A stretch of 64,000 bases of DNA from CAZUHB01 sp964620445 (lineage in GTDB: Bacteria; Planctomycetota; B15-G4; CAYZWU01): positions 30,799-94,798 of the forward strand of contig CAZUHB010000022.1 of the NCBI GenBank assembly GCA_964620445.1. The letters are read 5' to 3'. The notes beneath the pieces were generated by a model. That model worked only from the letters and a program-made list of their open reading frames with translations, was not told the origin of the DNA and made no database searches. Shown piece by piece: positions 44,123 through 51,785 of this stretch (its first letter is position 1; each line of letters starts with the position of its first letter). The translations under genes were made by a program, and so were the position numbers.

Positions 44123-44632
44123 TCAGGGACTCACCTTTTTGTCATCGTCATCATCGTCGTTGTGATGGATGATCGTGGGGACGGCCACGGCCACGGCCAC
44201 GCCCCCGACCACGATGAGTGTCCACTCGAGCGCGGTCAGCGCCTCGGGCATGAGTGCGCCCGTTGCCGGATCGCGCGCCGCGCTCGGAAGGCGCGCCTGG
44301 ATCGTGTTCATTCCCGCCGCGGGGGTGACCTGGAGTGCGAAAGCCGGTTTGCCCGAGACGTTCAGCGTGTAGTTGCCCTCGGGCAGATCCTTGAAGAGGT
44401 ATTCGCCGTTCTGATTCGTCACGGCTTTCTGGACAACCTCGCCCTTCTCGTTGACGACGCTCAATTCCACCTTGGAAAAGGGTTTTCCCTTGGAATCCTT
44501 GAGGAATCCCTTGAGGTCGCCCGGTTTGACTTGTTCCGTTCTCATCGGAGCATCCTGCGCGGATGCGAGGCCGCTGAACGAAAGAATGAAACCCACGAGG
44601 AGAATGGCGCAGACGAAAGACTTGGTCGACAT
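44123..44632 (-). CDS. Small exported protein, carboxypeptidase-regulatory-like domain, C-terminal TM and Asp tail
   Basis: The frame opens at 44659, but ATG 44632 has GGGAGGG close upstream on its strand and starts a clean signal peptide (MSTKSFVCAILLVGFILSF, cleavage near ASAQ); 169 residues. One transthyretin/carboxypeptidase-regulatory-like domain covers residues ~37-110 (GDLKGFLKDSKGKPFSKVEL, NQNGEYLFKDLPEGNYTLNV). Near the C terminus a single membrane helix (LEWTLIVVGGVAVAVAVPTI) is followed by IHHNDDDDDDKKVSP. The helix plus charged tail resembles a sorting or retention signal, but it does not match PEP-CTERM. The gene is tail-to-tail with the glycosylphosphotransferase gene, with no terminator between. 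The role is unknown; surface or envelope location is likely. Confidence 0.75.
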   Translation of the reverse strand: MSTKSFVCAILLVGFILSFSGLASAQDAPMRTEQVKPGDLKGFLKDSKGKPFSKVELSVVNEKGEVVQKAVTNQNGEYLFKDLPEGNYTLNVSGKPAFALQVTPAAGMNTIQARLPSAARDPATGALMPEALTALEWTLIVVGGVAVAVAVPTIIHHNDDDDDDKKVSP

Positions 44633-45208
44633 GAAACCCTCCCACTTCAAAATAAACAAACGATCTATTTGTCTCTGTTTATTGATAGAAGTTATAGATA
44701 CCTTCTTGACAATTCACCGCGACTCATGATGTTTCTTTTTTTCGACGTTGTCCAGAAGCAATATCGAATGTGCGATCAAATGCCGCGAAACATCAACTTG
44801 GGCGTTGAGTTAAAAGAAAGCAAACCGCCACGTTTTTCCCGCGGGCACACACTCCAGCCCGCCCTTCCAACGAGGTACATATTATGCGGAAGTCCGTATG
44901 AGGAAAAGGATAAAAATCGGACCTGCCGCAAAATATTTGAGGAGGCGAGATTATCCTGATCAGCAGCGAGCCGGTCATTCGATCGGCCCCTCGGCGGCTT
45001 TTCACCCCTCGCGACCTGGACCAGAAGGCAGATTCCGCCTGGATCACGGGGCGCGCCCTTCGATCCAAATGTGGATCTGGAGGGGTTGGATTGGATTTCT
45101 GGGTCTGGTATAGTACGTGGTTTCAAACTCATTGATTCTGGATCGACACGGTCCGGCGCAGAGCTCATTCCAGCTGGGACGACACCTTTTCATAGGAGGA
45201 GAATCTTG
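44633..45208. other. Intergenic region (576 bases) between divergent genes
   Basis: No gene is supported; a frame open upstream of 45209 lacks coding character. On the side of the minus-strand gene there is an 8-base inverted repeat AATAAACA (44651-44658)/TGTTTATT (44676-44683) in its leader. A strong plus-strand promoter candidate is at 45086-45114. Confidence 0.55.
45086..45114 (+). promoter_or_regulatory. Sigma-70-like promoter of the hydroxyacyl-CoA dehydrogenase/thiolase genes
   Basis: TTGGAT at 45086-45091, 17-base spacer, TATAGT at 45109-45114, with TG one base before the -10 (extended -10). The leader would be about 90 bases to the ATG at 45209. Confidence 0.6.
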
Positions 45209-46555
45209 ATGGATTTATCACAGCGACTCGAAAATGTGGCCGTCGTCGGCGCTGCGGGCAAGATGGGCAGTGGTATTGCACTGCTCCTGGCCAGCGAACT
45301 GGCGCGGATGAAACTCTCTCCCGAGGGGAAGGGGAAAACATATCGCCTGAGTTTGATCGATAGAGACCACACCGCTCTGTCAGGCCTCCTGTCCTACCTG
45401 AACACCCAGCTCATCAAGATCGGTGAGAAGAAAACCGGCATGCTGCGCACCCTCTACGCCGATCGGCCCGATCTCGTGGAGAACGGCGAGATGATCGACG
45501 CTTTCGTGGCCGAAGCCCTGTCCGTGATCCGGCCGGCGGCCAGTCTCGATGCCGCGGCCGGAGCCACGATCGTGTTCGAGGCGGTCAACGAGGACGAGGA
45601 CCTCAAGGTGCGGCTCCTCTCCCAGGTGCGCCAGACCGCCGATCCCGACGCCTGGTATCTGACCAACACGTCGTCGATACCGATCGCCAGCCTCGGCAAG
45701 AGGCTGGAACTCTCCGGCAAGATCGTCGGATACCATTTCTACAATCCCCCCGCAGTGCAGAAACTGCTCGAATATATCACCTGCGGCGACACGATCCCCG
45801 AACTGAGGGAGGGGGGCCTCGAAATCGCCAAGCGCCTGGGCAAGAAGGTGATCGCCGCCAACGACATCGCCGGCTTCATCGGCAATGGCCACTTCATTCG
45901 CGACGGTCTCCACGCGATTGGGGCCGCGAAAGCGCTCCGCGGCGACGACCCCGCCTGGGCCCCTGCGCTCTACAAGATCAACCGCGTCAGCCAGGACTGG
46001 CTGATCCGCCCGATGGGGATCTTCCAGCTCATCGATTACGTTGGAGTCGACGTTTTCAAGTTCATCCTCGATGTGATGAACACCTACCTGCCCGATCAGG
46101 GATTGCAGAGCGAATTCATCGACGCCCTGATCGAAAAGGGTGTGCTCGGCGGCCAGAACCCGGACGGGTCCCAGAAGGATGGCATCCTGCGCTACTCCAA
46201 GGGCCGCCCCTCGGCCGTATACTGCCTGGGCAAGGGCGACTACATGCCCCTCGATCCCGATGGCTGGACAGGCGCGGCAGACAAGGACCTCGGTCCGCTT
46301 CCCGACGGCTTTCGCCCCTGGAAGAAGCTGCTCGGCGCCAAGGACCGCAACGAGGCGCTCGCTGGCCATTTCGCCGCACTGGGCGGCATGGACAGTTCAG
46401 GCGCCCGCCTCGCAATGGAGTATCTGAAAGCCTCGAAGGCGATCGGCGAAAAACTCGTTGCCGACGGCGTGGCGGCCGACACGGCCGCTGTCAACGGCGT
46501 TCTGACGAACGGCTTCTTTCACCTGTACGGTCCGATCAACGAATATACCGGCTAA
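45209..46555 (+). CDS. 3-hydroxyacyl-CoA dehydrogenase family protein
   Basis: ATG at 45209 with a strong SD AGGAGGAG at 45194-45201; the frame extends 138 bases upstream without coding character. There are 448 residues. The NAD-binding start VAVVGAAGKMGSGIALLLA, the middle part VFEAVNEDEDLKVRLLSQV, LTNTSSIPIASLG, the catalytic His motif GYHFYNPPAVQKLLEYI and the hinge NDIAGFIGNGHFIRDG correspond to FadB/PaaH-type dehydrogenases (HFFNPP...GFIxNR). The C-terminal half (~270-448) is longer than in short-form enzymes. The reaction would be NAD-dependent oxidation of an L-3-hydroxyacyl-CoA. It is followed 20 bases later by a thiolase-like gene, so the pair should carry out the last two steps of a beta-oxidation-type cycle. 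No hydratase or acyl-CoA dehydrogenase is nearby. Confidence 0.83.
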   Translation: MDLSQRLENVAVVGAAGKMGSGIALLLASELARMKLSPEGKGKTYRLSLIDRDHTALSGLLSYLNTQLIKIGEKKTGMLRTLYADRPDLVENGEMIDAFVAEALSVIRPAASLDAAAGATIVFEAVNEDEDLKVRLLSQVRQTADPDAWYLTNTSSIPIASLGKRLELSGKIVGYHFYNPPAVQKLLEYITCGDTIPELREGGLEIAKRLGKKVIAANDIAGFIGNGHFIRDGLHAIGAAKALRGDDPAWAPALYKINRVSQDWLIRPMGIFQLIDYVGVDVFKFILDVMNTYLPDQGLQSEFIDALIEKGVLGGQNPDGSQKDGILRYSKGRPSAVYCLGKGDYMPLDPDGWTGAADKDLGPLPDGFRPWKKLLGAKDRNEALAGHFAALGGMDSSGARLAMEYLKASKAIGEKLVADGVAADTAAVNGVLTNGFFHLYGPINEYTG

Positions 46556-46575
46556 ACCGCCCAAGGAGATAGATC

Positions 46576-47826
46576 ATGAAAAAACTGCGCAAACCTGTTT
46601 TCGCCTGTGCGCCCTCCCACACGCTTTATCTCGGCCCGGGCCGCAAGGAGTTTCATCCGAAGAAACCCCGTCCCGGCATCGAGCATTACATCTTCGAAGC
46701 CGGCAAGGAGTGCCTCGCCCAGGTGACGAATCCCGGTGCGCTCGACGAGGCGGTGATCGGCAACTTCATGGCCTCCCGTTTCGCCAAGCAGGGGCACCTC
46801 GGCGCCTTCCTGCCCGCTGTGCACGAGAGCCTGCTCCACAAGCCCTGCTCGCGCGTCGAGGGCGCCTGCGGCTCGGGCGGCATGGCAGTGAGCACGGCGG
46901 TGAAGAGCGTGCTCGCCGATCAGGCCGACGCGGTGCTCGTCATCGGCGTGGAGGTGCAGAACACGGTCAAGGCGATCTACGGCGCCGACATCCTGGCCGG
47001 AGCCGGCCACTTCAGCCGCGAGCGGAAGGCGGGCCACGCATATTTCTTTCCGAACCTCTTTTCCGACAGGGCCGGCGCCTGCTACGAGCGTTTCGGGCGG
47101 GACACCTTTCGCAAGGGCATGGCCGAGTGGTATGCCCTTGCCGTGGAGAACGCGCGACGCAATCCGAATGCCCAGGAGCACCACAACGCCGATCCGGACC
47201 TGCGCGCCACCGGTCTGACCGAACCGAATCCGAAAGCGTTCCTCGAACATATCAACGTCTTCGACTGCTCCAAGGTGACCGACGGCGCGTCCGCTTTCAT
47301 CGTCGCGTCGGAGGAGGGGCTGGAGAAACTCGGTGTCGGCAAGGACCAGGCCGCGGAGTTCGCCGGCGTGGCCCATGCCGAAGGGGACATCACCAGGGAT
47401 CCGTCCGACCTCTGCCGTCTCGACACCACGGCCGCGGTGGCCGCCCAGGCCTTCGAGCTGGCCGGTATCGGGCCCTCGAATCTCGGCCTTCTCGAGGTGC
47501 ACGACTGCTTTACCGTGTCCGGGCTGCTTTCCATCGAGGCGGTGGGGCTCGCCGATGCGGGCCAGGCGGCCGGTTTCGTGCTCGACGGGCAGACGCGCGC
47601 TGACGGTGCGTGCCCGGTCAACATGACCGGCGGCCTCGTCGGCTTTGGCCATCCCACCGGTGCCACGGGCGTGCGCCAGGCGGCCGACCTCGTTCTCCAG
47701 CTCACGGGCCGGGCGGCGAAATGCCAGGTCGAGTTCAAGGACGGAAAGAATCACGCCATGTTCATCAACATGGGCGGCAACGACAAGACCCTCGTGTCCG
47801 CGGTCATGAGACCGGCGACATCCTGA
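46576..47826 (+). CDS. Thiolase-like acyl-CoA acetyltransferase (SCP2/acetyl-CoA C-acyltransferase group)
   Basis: AAGGAG at 46562-46567 precedes the ATG. There are 416 residues. The nucleophilic Cys is in RVEGACGSGGMAVSTAVKS. The C-terminal active-site motifs are LLEVHDCFTVSGLLSIEAVG (the NEAFA motif replaced by HDCFT, as in the SCP2-thiolase group) and MTGGLVGFGHPTGATGVRQ (catalytic His in GHPxGATG). The reaction is probably thiolytic cleavage of a 3-ketoacyl-CoA or the reverse condensation. It is cotranscribed with the preceding dehydrogenase. SCP2-type thiolases often need a small partner protein (DUF35/OB-fold); none is visible here. Confidence 0.83.
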   Translation: MKKLRKPVFACAPSHTLYLGPGRKEFHPKKPRPGIEHYIFEAGKECLAQVTNPGALDEAVIGNFMASRFAKQGHLGAFLPAVHESLLHKPCSRVEGACGSGGMAVSTAVKSVLADQADAVLVIGVEVQNTVKAIYGADILAGAGHFSRERKAGHAYFFPNLFSDRAGACYERFGRDTFRKGMAEWYALAVENARRNPNAQEHHNADPDLRATGLTEPNPKAFLEHINVFDCSKVTDGASAFIVASEEGLEKLGVGKDQAAEFAGVAHAEGDITRDPSDLCRLDTTAAVAAQAFELAGIGPSNLGLLEVHDCFTVSGLLSIEAVGLADAGQAAGFVLDGQTRADGACPVNMTGGLVGFGHPTGATGVRQAADLVLQLTGRAAKCQVEFKDGKNHAMFINMGGNDKTLVSAVMRPATS

Positions 47827-47888
47827 CAGGGAACCGCCGAGCGAAAGGCTGAAACGAGCCGGCCGCTCAGAATGATGAGGAGGAGACG

Positions 47889-48905
47889 ATGCTGATAGTC
47901 ATGGATCCCAGTGCCGGGGAAGAGGATGTCCTCAAGGTCGAGGAAGCGGTCAAGGCTCTCGGCCTGGGCGCCCATCGCATCCCGGGGGGGCTGCGCACGG
48001 CGGTGGCTATTATCGGAAACGTCGATCCCGTTCCCAAGGAGATCTTCGAGGGGATTCCGAAGGTCGCCGAGATCATCACCGTCACCCGGCCGTACAAGCT
48101 CGTTTCGCGCGAATCGAAAACCGCCGACACCGTCGTCGAGGTCAAGGGCCACCAGATCGGCGGGAGCCGGTTCGGGCTCATCGGCGGTCCCTGCGCGGTC
48201 GAGAACCGGGAGCAGATGATGAAGACCGCCGCGGGAGTCAAGGCCGCCGGCGCCACCTTTCTCAGGGGCGGTGCGGTCAAGCCGCGCACGTCGCCTTACA
48301 CCTTCCAGGGTCTCGGCGAGGAGGGATACCGCCTTCTGGCCGAGGCGGGCGAGGCGCACGGACTCGTCACGGTGAGCGAGGTGGTCGACACCGAGACAGC
48401 CGCCATGGCGCGCGACCATGTGGATATCGTCCAGGTCGGATCGCGCAACATGCAGAGCTTCTCCCTTCTCAAGATCGTGGGGGGGATGAAGCAGCCCGTG
48501 CTTCTCAAGCGCGCGGCGTCGGCCACGCTCAAGGAGTTTCTCATGGCGGCCGAGCACGTGCTCGCCGCGGGGAATTCGCGGGTGATCCTCTGCGAACGCG
48601 GTATCCGGACCTTTTCCGATTTTCAGCGGAACACCTTCGACGTGTCGGTCATCCCCGAGATCAAGAAGCGCTGCCACCTGCCGATCATCGGCGATCCGAG
48701 CCACGCCGCCGGCAAGCGGGAGATGATCAAGCCGCTGGCGCGGGCGGCCCTGGCCGCCGGCGCTGACGGGATCATGGTCGAGATGCATCACAATCCGCGC
48801 CAGGCGCTCTCCGATGGATGCCAGTCGCTTTTCCCGCAGGAACTCAAGGACCTCTTCGACGAGCTGAAACGTCTGGCTCCATTTTTCGACAAGAGAGTGG
48901 ATTGA
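47889..48905 (+). CDS. aroF: 3-deoxy-7-phosphoheptulonate (DAHP) synthase, class I-beta
   Basis: ATG at 47889 with GAGGAGGAG upstream. There are 338 residues, the usual length for the type with an N-terminal ferredoxin-like regulatory domain (~1-75, MLIVMDPSAGEEDVLKVEEA). The TIM barrel shows FGLIGGPCAVENREQM, FLRGGAVKPRTSPYTFQGLG, VQVGSRNMQSFSLL, VILCERGIRTF, PIIGDPSHAAGKREMIKPLA and GIMVEMHHNP, with the metal-binding Cys and His residues in place. It condenses PEP with erythrose 4-phosphate, the first step of the shikimate pathway. It stands alone; no other aro gene is in the window. The N-terminal domain is the usual site of feedback control. Confidence 0.95.
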   Translation: MLIVMDPSAGEEDVLKVEEAVKALGLGAHRIPGGLRTAVAIIGNVDPVPKEIFEGIPKVAEIITVTRPYKLVSRESKTADTVVEVKGHQIGGSRFGLIGGPCAVENREQMMKTAAGVKAAGATFLRGGAVKPRTSPYTFQGLGEEGYRLLAEAGEAHGLVTVSEVVDTETAAMARDHVDIVQVGSRNMQSFSLLKIVGGMKQPVLLKRAASATLKEFLMAAEHVLAAGNSRVILCERGIRTFSDFQRNTFDVSVIPEIKKRCHLPIIGDPSHAAGKREMIKPLARAALAAGADGIMVEMHHNPRQALSDGCQSLFPQELKDLFDELKRLAPFFDKRVD

Positions 48906-48935
48906 CCCGGGGCGATCCGGGCCGAACGTGAGGCG

Positions 48936-49793
48936 ATGAAACCGGGTAATTTTTTCAAGCGCATCCTGAAGAGGTCGGTGTGCGTCCATTTCCACATCTT
49001 CAAGAACGCGGGCTCCACCGTGGACTGGGCATTCGAGCGGAAGCTCGGCCGCGCTTTCCGTACCGTTGACGGCGACGCACCCGGTGATCGCCTCGGTCCG
49101 CGGGAGATCGAGCGTTTCGTGCACGAACACCCGTCCACGCGGTACCTGTCGAGCCACCAGTTCCGCTTTCCGCTGCCGGTGATGAAACGGGTGGAGTTCT
49201 TCCCGATATTCTTCATCCGTCATCCGATCGACCGGGCCCTGTCGGTCTATGCCTTCGAAAAGCGTCAGGGCGGGATCACACCGGGCAGCCGCAGGGCCGA
49301 GCGGACCACGCTGGCGGAGTACACCAGGTGGCGCCTCGACCAGGGCGCTACCACGGTCCTGACCGATTTCCAGACGAGTGTTCTGTCCTTCGGAGCCGAC
49401 GAGAATCCGGGCCGTCCCGTCGAGCGCACGGACATGGGACGGGCCGAGCAGAACCTCGGAGCCTGTTCGGTGGTCGGAGTGGTCGAACGGCTCGACGAGA
49501 GCCTGGTCTGCGCCGAGCACGCCCTCGAAGGCCTTTTCAAGGGGATCGACCTGGCCTATGTCCCCCAGAACGTCACCCGGGGCCGTCCCGTGACGATCGA
49601 CGAACGGCTCGACCGGGGCCGCACCGAGCTCGGCACCGCTCTGATGGACGAGCTGACCGAACGGAACCACAACGACACCCACCTCCACCTCAAAGCCAAC
49701 GAGCAGCTCGACACCCGCCTCGATTCGATTCCCGACCTGGAACGCAGGCTGGCAGAATTCAGAACCCGTTGTACGCGCCTCTCTAATGTGTGA
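48936..49793 (+). CDS. Sulfotransferase family 2-like protein
   Basis: There are 285 residues. The 5'-phosphosulfate-binding-like motif is VCVHFHIFKNAGSTVDWAFE and the 3'-phosphate-binding-like motif is FFIRHPIDRALSVYAFE. This FKNAGS...RHPxDRxxS arrangement is that of membrane-associated carbohydrate/heparan 2-O-sulfotransferase-like proteins in bacteria. It would use PAPS to sulfate a glycan. It lies 30 bases after the DAHP synthase gene and before the tRNA, so the two may share a transcript, but no functional link is evident. The bidirectional hairpin at 49837-49865 would end the transcript. Confidence 0.75.
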   Translation: MKPGNFFKRILKRSVCVHFHIFKNAGSTVDWAFERKLGRAFRTVDGDAPGDRLGPREIERFVHEHPSTRYLSSHQFRFPLPVMKRVEFFPIFFIRHPIDRALSVYAFEKRQGGITPGSRRAERTTLAEYTRWRLDQGATTVLTDFQTSVLSFGADENPGRPVERTDMGRAEQNLGACSVVGVVERLDESLVCAEHALEGLFKGIDLAYVPQNVTRGRPVTIDERLDRGRTELGTALMDELTERNHNDTHLHLKANEQLDTRLDSIPDLERRLAEFRTRCTRLSNV

Positions 49794-49836
49794 AACCGCA
49801 AGAGGGTGCGCCAAACCTTCTCGCCGATCGATACAC

Positions 49837-49865
49837 AAAAAAAGCCGGGCAGAACCCGGCTTTTT
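49837..49865. terminator. Bidirectional rho-independent terminator
   Basis: GCCGGG (49844-49849), loop CAGAA, CCCGGC (49855-49860), with seven A before and five T after. It works for the plus-strand sulfotransferase transcript and, read on the minus strand, for the tRNA transcript. Confidence 0.9.
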
Positions 49866-49871
49866 GATTTC

Positions 49872-49947
49872 TGGTAGCGGAGGAGGGACTTGAACCCCCG
49901 ACGCACGGATTATGAACCCGCTGCTCTACCGACTGAGCTACTCCGCC
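49872..49947 (-). tRNA. tRNA-Met (anticodon CAT), elongator type
   Basis: A complete 76-nt cloverleaf on the minus strand including an encoded CCA (49872-49874). The acceptor stem pairs GGCGGAG with CTCCGCT (first pair G-U). The D-arm is GCTC/GAGC, the anticodon loop is TTCATAA giving CAT at positions 34-36, and the T-arm contains TTCAAGT. The G-U first pair and lack of three G-C pairs next to the anticodon loop argue against initiator tRNA. The overall sequence resembles elongator tRNA-Met; tRNA-Ile2 (lysidine) cannot be fully excluded. Confidence 0.93.
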
Positions 49948-50271
49948 CTCTGTTGTCAGGGCTGCCAATATTATGCCCGCGACGCATACTTGTCAACCCA
50001 TGAAAATCAACGATTCCTACGAGGGCGACTTCCCCCTGCGCTCTTTCGAACCTGATATAGTCAGGCGATAAGCTGCAAGCAGCCCGCAGAGCGGCCGCTT
50101 GTCGGTTTCATCGCCCTATTTCGCCCCACCCTCTTTTTAAAGTTCACCTTGGCCAAGGAATACCGATTCAGGTATCGTGCTGCCTTCATCCGGCAGAGGT
50201 GCGTCTCTGAGGGAGCTTTTCCCCGCGCAATCGGCCCTGTTCGACGGAGGACGTTCAACCGCAACCAATCC
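49948..50271. other. Intergenic region (324 bases) between tRNA and CNNM-type gene
   Basis: It contains the tRNA promoter at 49968-49996 and otherwise nothing I can name. A frame open from 50149 lacks coding character before 50272. Confidence 0.5.
49968..49996 (-). promoter_or_regulatory. tRNA-Met promoter
   Basis: On the minus strand, perfect TTGACA (49996-49991), a 17-base spacer and TAATAT (49973-49968), about 20 bases upstream of the tRNA 5' end. It is the strongest promoter match in the window. Confidence 0.85.
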
Positions 50272-51573
50272 ATGATTACGCTCCGCATATTCATCGTGGC
50301 CCTCTTGGTTTTCGTGAACGCCTTCTTCGTTGCGGCAGAGTTTGCCATCGTCAAGCTCCGCATGGGCCAGGTCGAACCGCTGGTGCGCCAGGGAAAACTC
50401 ACGGCCAGGGCCGTGGCGGCCATTCTCAAGAATCTGAACGCCTATCTCTCCGCCTGCCAGCTCGGCATCACCCTGGCGAGCCTCGGTCTCGGATGGATCG
50501 GCGAGCCCGTCGTGGCCGAACTGCTCAAACCGCTCTTCCGGCTCCTCAGCCTCTCCCCGGAATGGGTCCACTATGTGTCCCTCCCCTTCGCTTTCATCGT
50601 CATCACCTTTCTTCATATCACCCTGGGGGAGCAGGCGCCCAAGATCCTGGCGATCCAGAAGGAGCGGCCCACGGCGCTCGCCGTGTCTCTGCCCCTTCAA
50701 GTTTTCTACTACACCTTCCGGCCGGTGATCTGGGCGATCAACGGCACGAGCAACATGATCCTGCGCCTCATGGGATTGCGCCTCGTGGACGAGCACGGCG
50801 AGGCGCCGAGCGCCGACGAGCTGCGCATGATGGTGGCGGAAACGATCGCAGGCGGCGAACTGCGGCGCGTGGAGCGCAGGGTGATGAAGGGGATCCTCGA
50901 GTTCTACGAAAAGACCGCCCGCCAGATCATGGTGCCCCGTCCCGACATCGTCTACATGGACACGAACGCCTCTCTCGACGAGAATATCCGCATCGCGCTC
51001 GAATCGGGCCGGACCCGGTTTCCGCTCTGCAAAGGCCATCTCGACAACGTGATCGGCATGGTCCACGCGCGCGACCTGCTCGAGGCGCTCTCCTCCGATG
51101 AGCCCCCGGATAACGTGGAGGCATTGAAGCGCGATCTGCTTTTTCTTCCCGAAACGATCCATCTGAACACGGTGCTCCTCAAATTCCAGCGCGAGCGGCG
51201 CCACATGGCGCTTCTTGTCGACGAGTTCGGGGGCGTGGCCGGGCTGGTGACGCTCGAGGATGTGCTCGAGGAGATCGTCGGTCAGATCCAGGACGAGTTC
51301 GACACCGAGGAGCCCCTCATCATTCCCAAGGGCTCGGACCGCTTCCTGGTGAACGGCAAGTGCCCGATCGACGATCTGATCGACAAGTGTCCCATAGACC
51401 TTCCCGACTTCAAGGCGGACACGGCCAGCGGCCTCGTGACCGAGCGGATCGGCCATATCCCGCAGAAAGGCGAGAAGATCGAGATCGGCGGTTTCTGGTT
51501 CCTCGTCCTCGATGCCGCACCGACCCGGATCAACCAACTCGAGATCAGCAGGGACGAACCTTCACCCCGGTGA
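50272..51573 (+). CDS. CNNM/CorC-TlyC-type membrane protein with CBS pair
   Basis: The family start is the ATG at 50272 (MITLRIFIVALLVFVNAFFV); the frame extends to 50149 without similarity. A CGGAGGA lies 20 bases upstream, too far for a normal SD. There are 433 residues. A DUF21/CNNM transmembrane domain (~1-190: FVAAEFAIVKLRMGQVEPLV, SACQLGITLASLGLGWIGEP, LHITLGEQAPKILAIQ) is followed by two CBS domains (RQIMVPRPDIVYMD, MALLVDEFGGVAGLVTLEDV, LEEIVGQIQDEFD). A CorC/HlyC C-terminal domain (GRFLVNGKCPIDD-type to the end) follows. These proteins are implicated in Mg2+ or Na+/Mg2+ efflux; the old name hemolysin C is misleading. It is monocistronic. Confidence 0.9.
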   Translation: MITLRIFIVALLVFVNAFFVAAEFAIVKLRMGQVEPLVRQGKLTARAVAAILKNLNAYLSACQLGITLASLGLGWIGEPVVAELLKPLFRLLSLSPEWVHYVSLPFAFIVITFLHITLGEQAPKILAIQKERPTALAVSLPLQVFYYTFRPVIWAINGTSNMILRLMGLRLVDEHGEAPSADELRMMVAETIAGGELRRVERRVMKGILEFYEKTARQIMVPRPDIVYMDTNASLDENIRIALESGRTRFPLCKGHLDNVIGMVHARDLLEALSSDEPPDNVEALKRDLLFLPETIHLNTVLLKFQRERRHMALLVDEFGGVAGLVTLEDVLEEIVGQIQDEFDTEEPLIIPKGSDRFLVNGKCPIDDLIDKCPIDLPDFKADTASGLVTERIGHIPQKGEKIEIGGFWFLVLDAAPTRINQLEISRDEPSPR

Positions 51574-51595
51574 GATCCCGCCCCGCACCGGTGCA

Positions 51596-51613
51596 GAAAT
51601 GTGTCCACATTTC
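51596..51613. promoter_or_regulatory. Perfect inverted repeat between CNNM-type gene and pepD
   Basis: GAAATGTG-TC-CACATTTC is an 8+2+8 perfect inverted repeat 23 bases after the CNNM-type stop. It has no T-run, so it is more likely an operator or dyad for the pepD promoter region than a terminator. Confidence 0.35.
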
Positions 51614-51785
51614 GTTGCTTCATCCCAAAAGCATCTGGAAAAATTTGTTGGCAGGGGCAAAATGGCCTGTTTGTCGTTTTGATTTGAAACCCCGCCGGAC
51701 CGGGGCCTTCGGGCTCGCCATCGAGTCGGAAAAATCCGCGCCGGCCGAAGGTCAATCCTCGGATCGATTTCTTGGAGTGAACATC

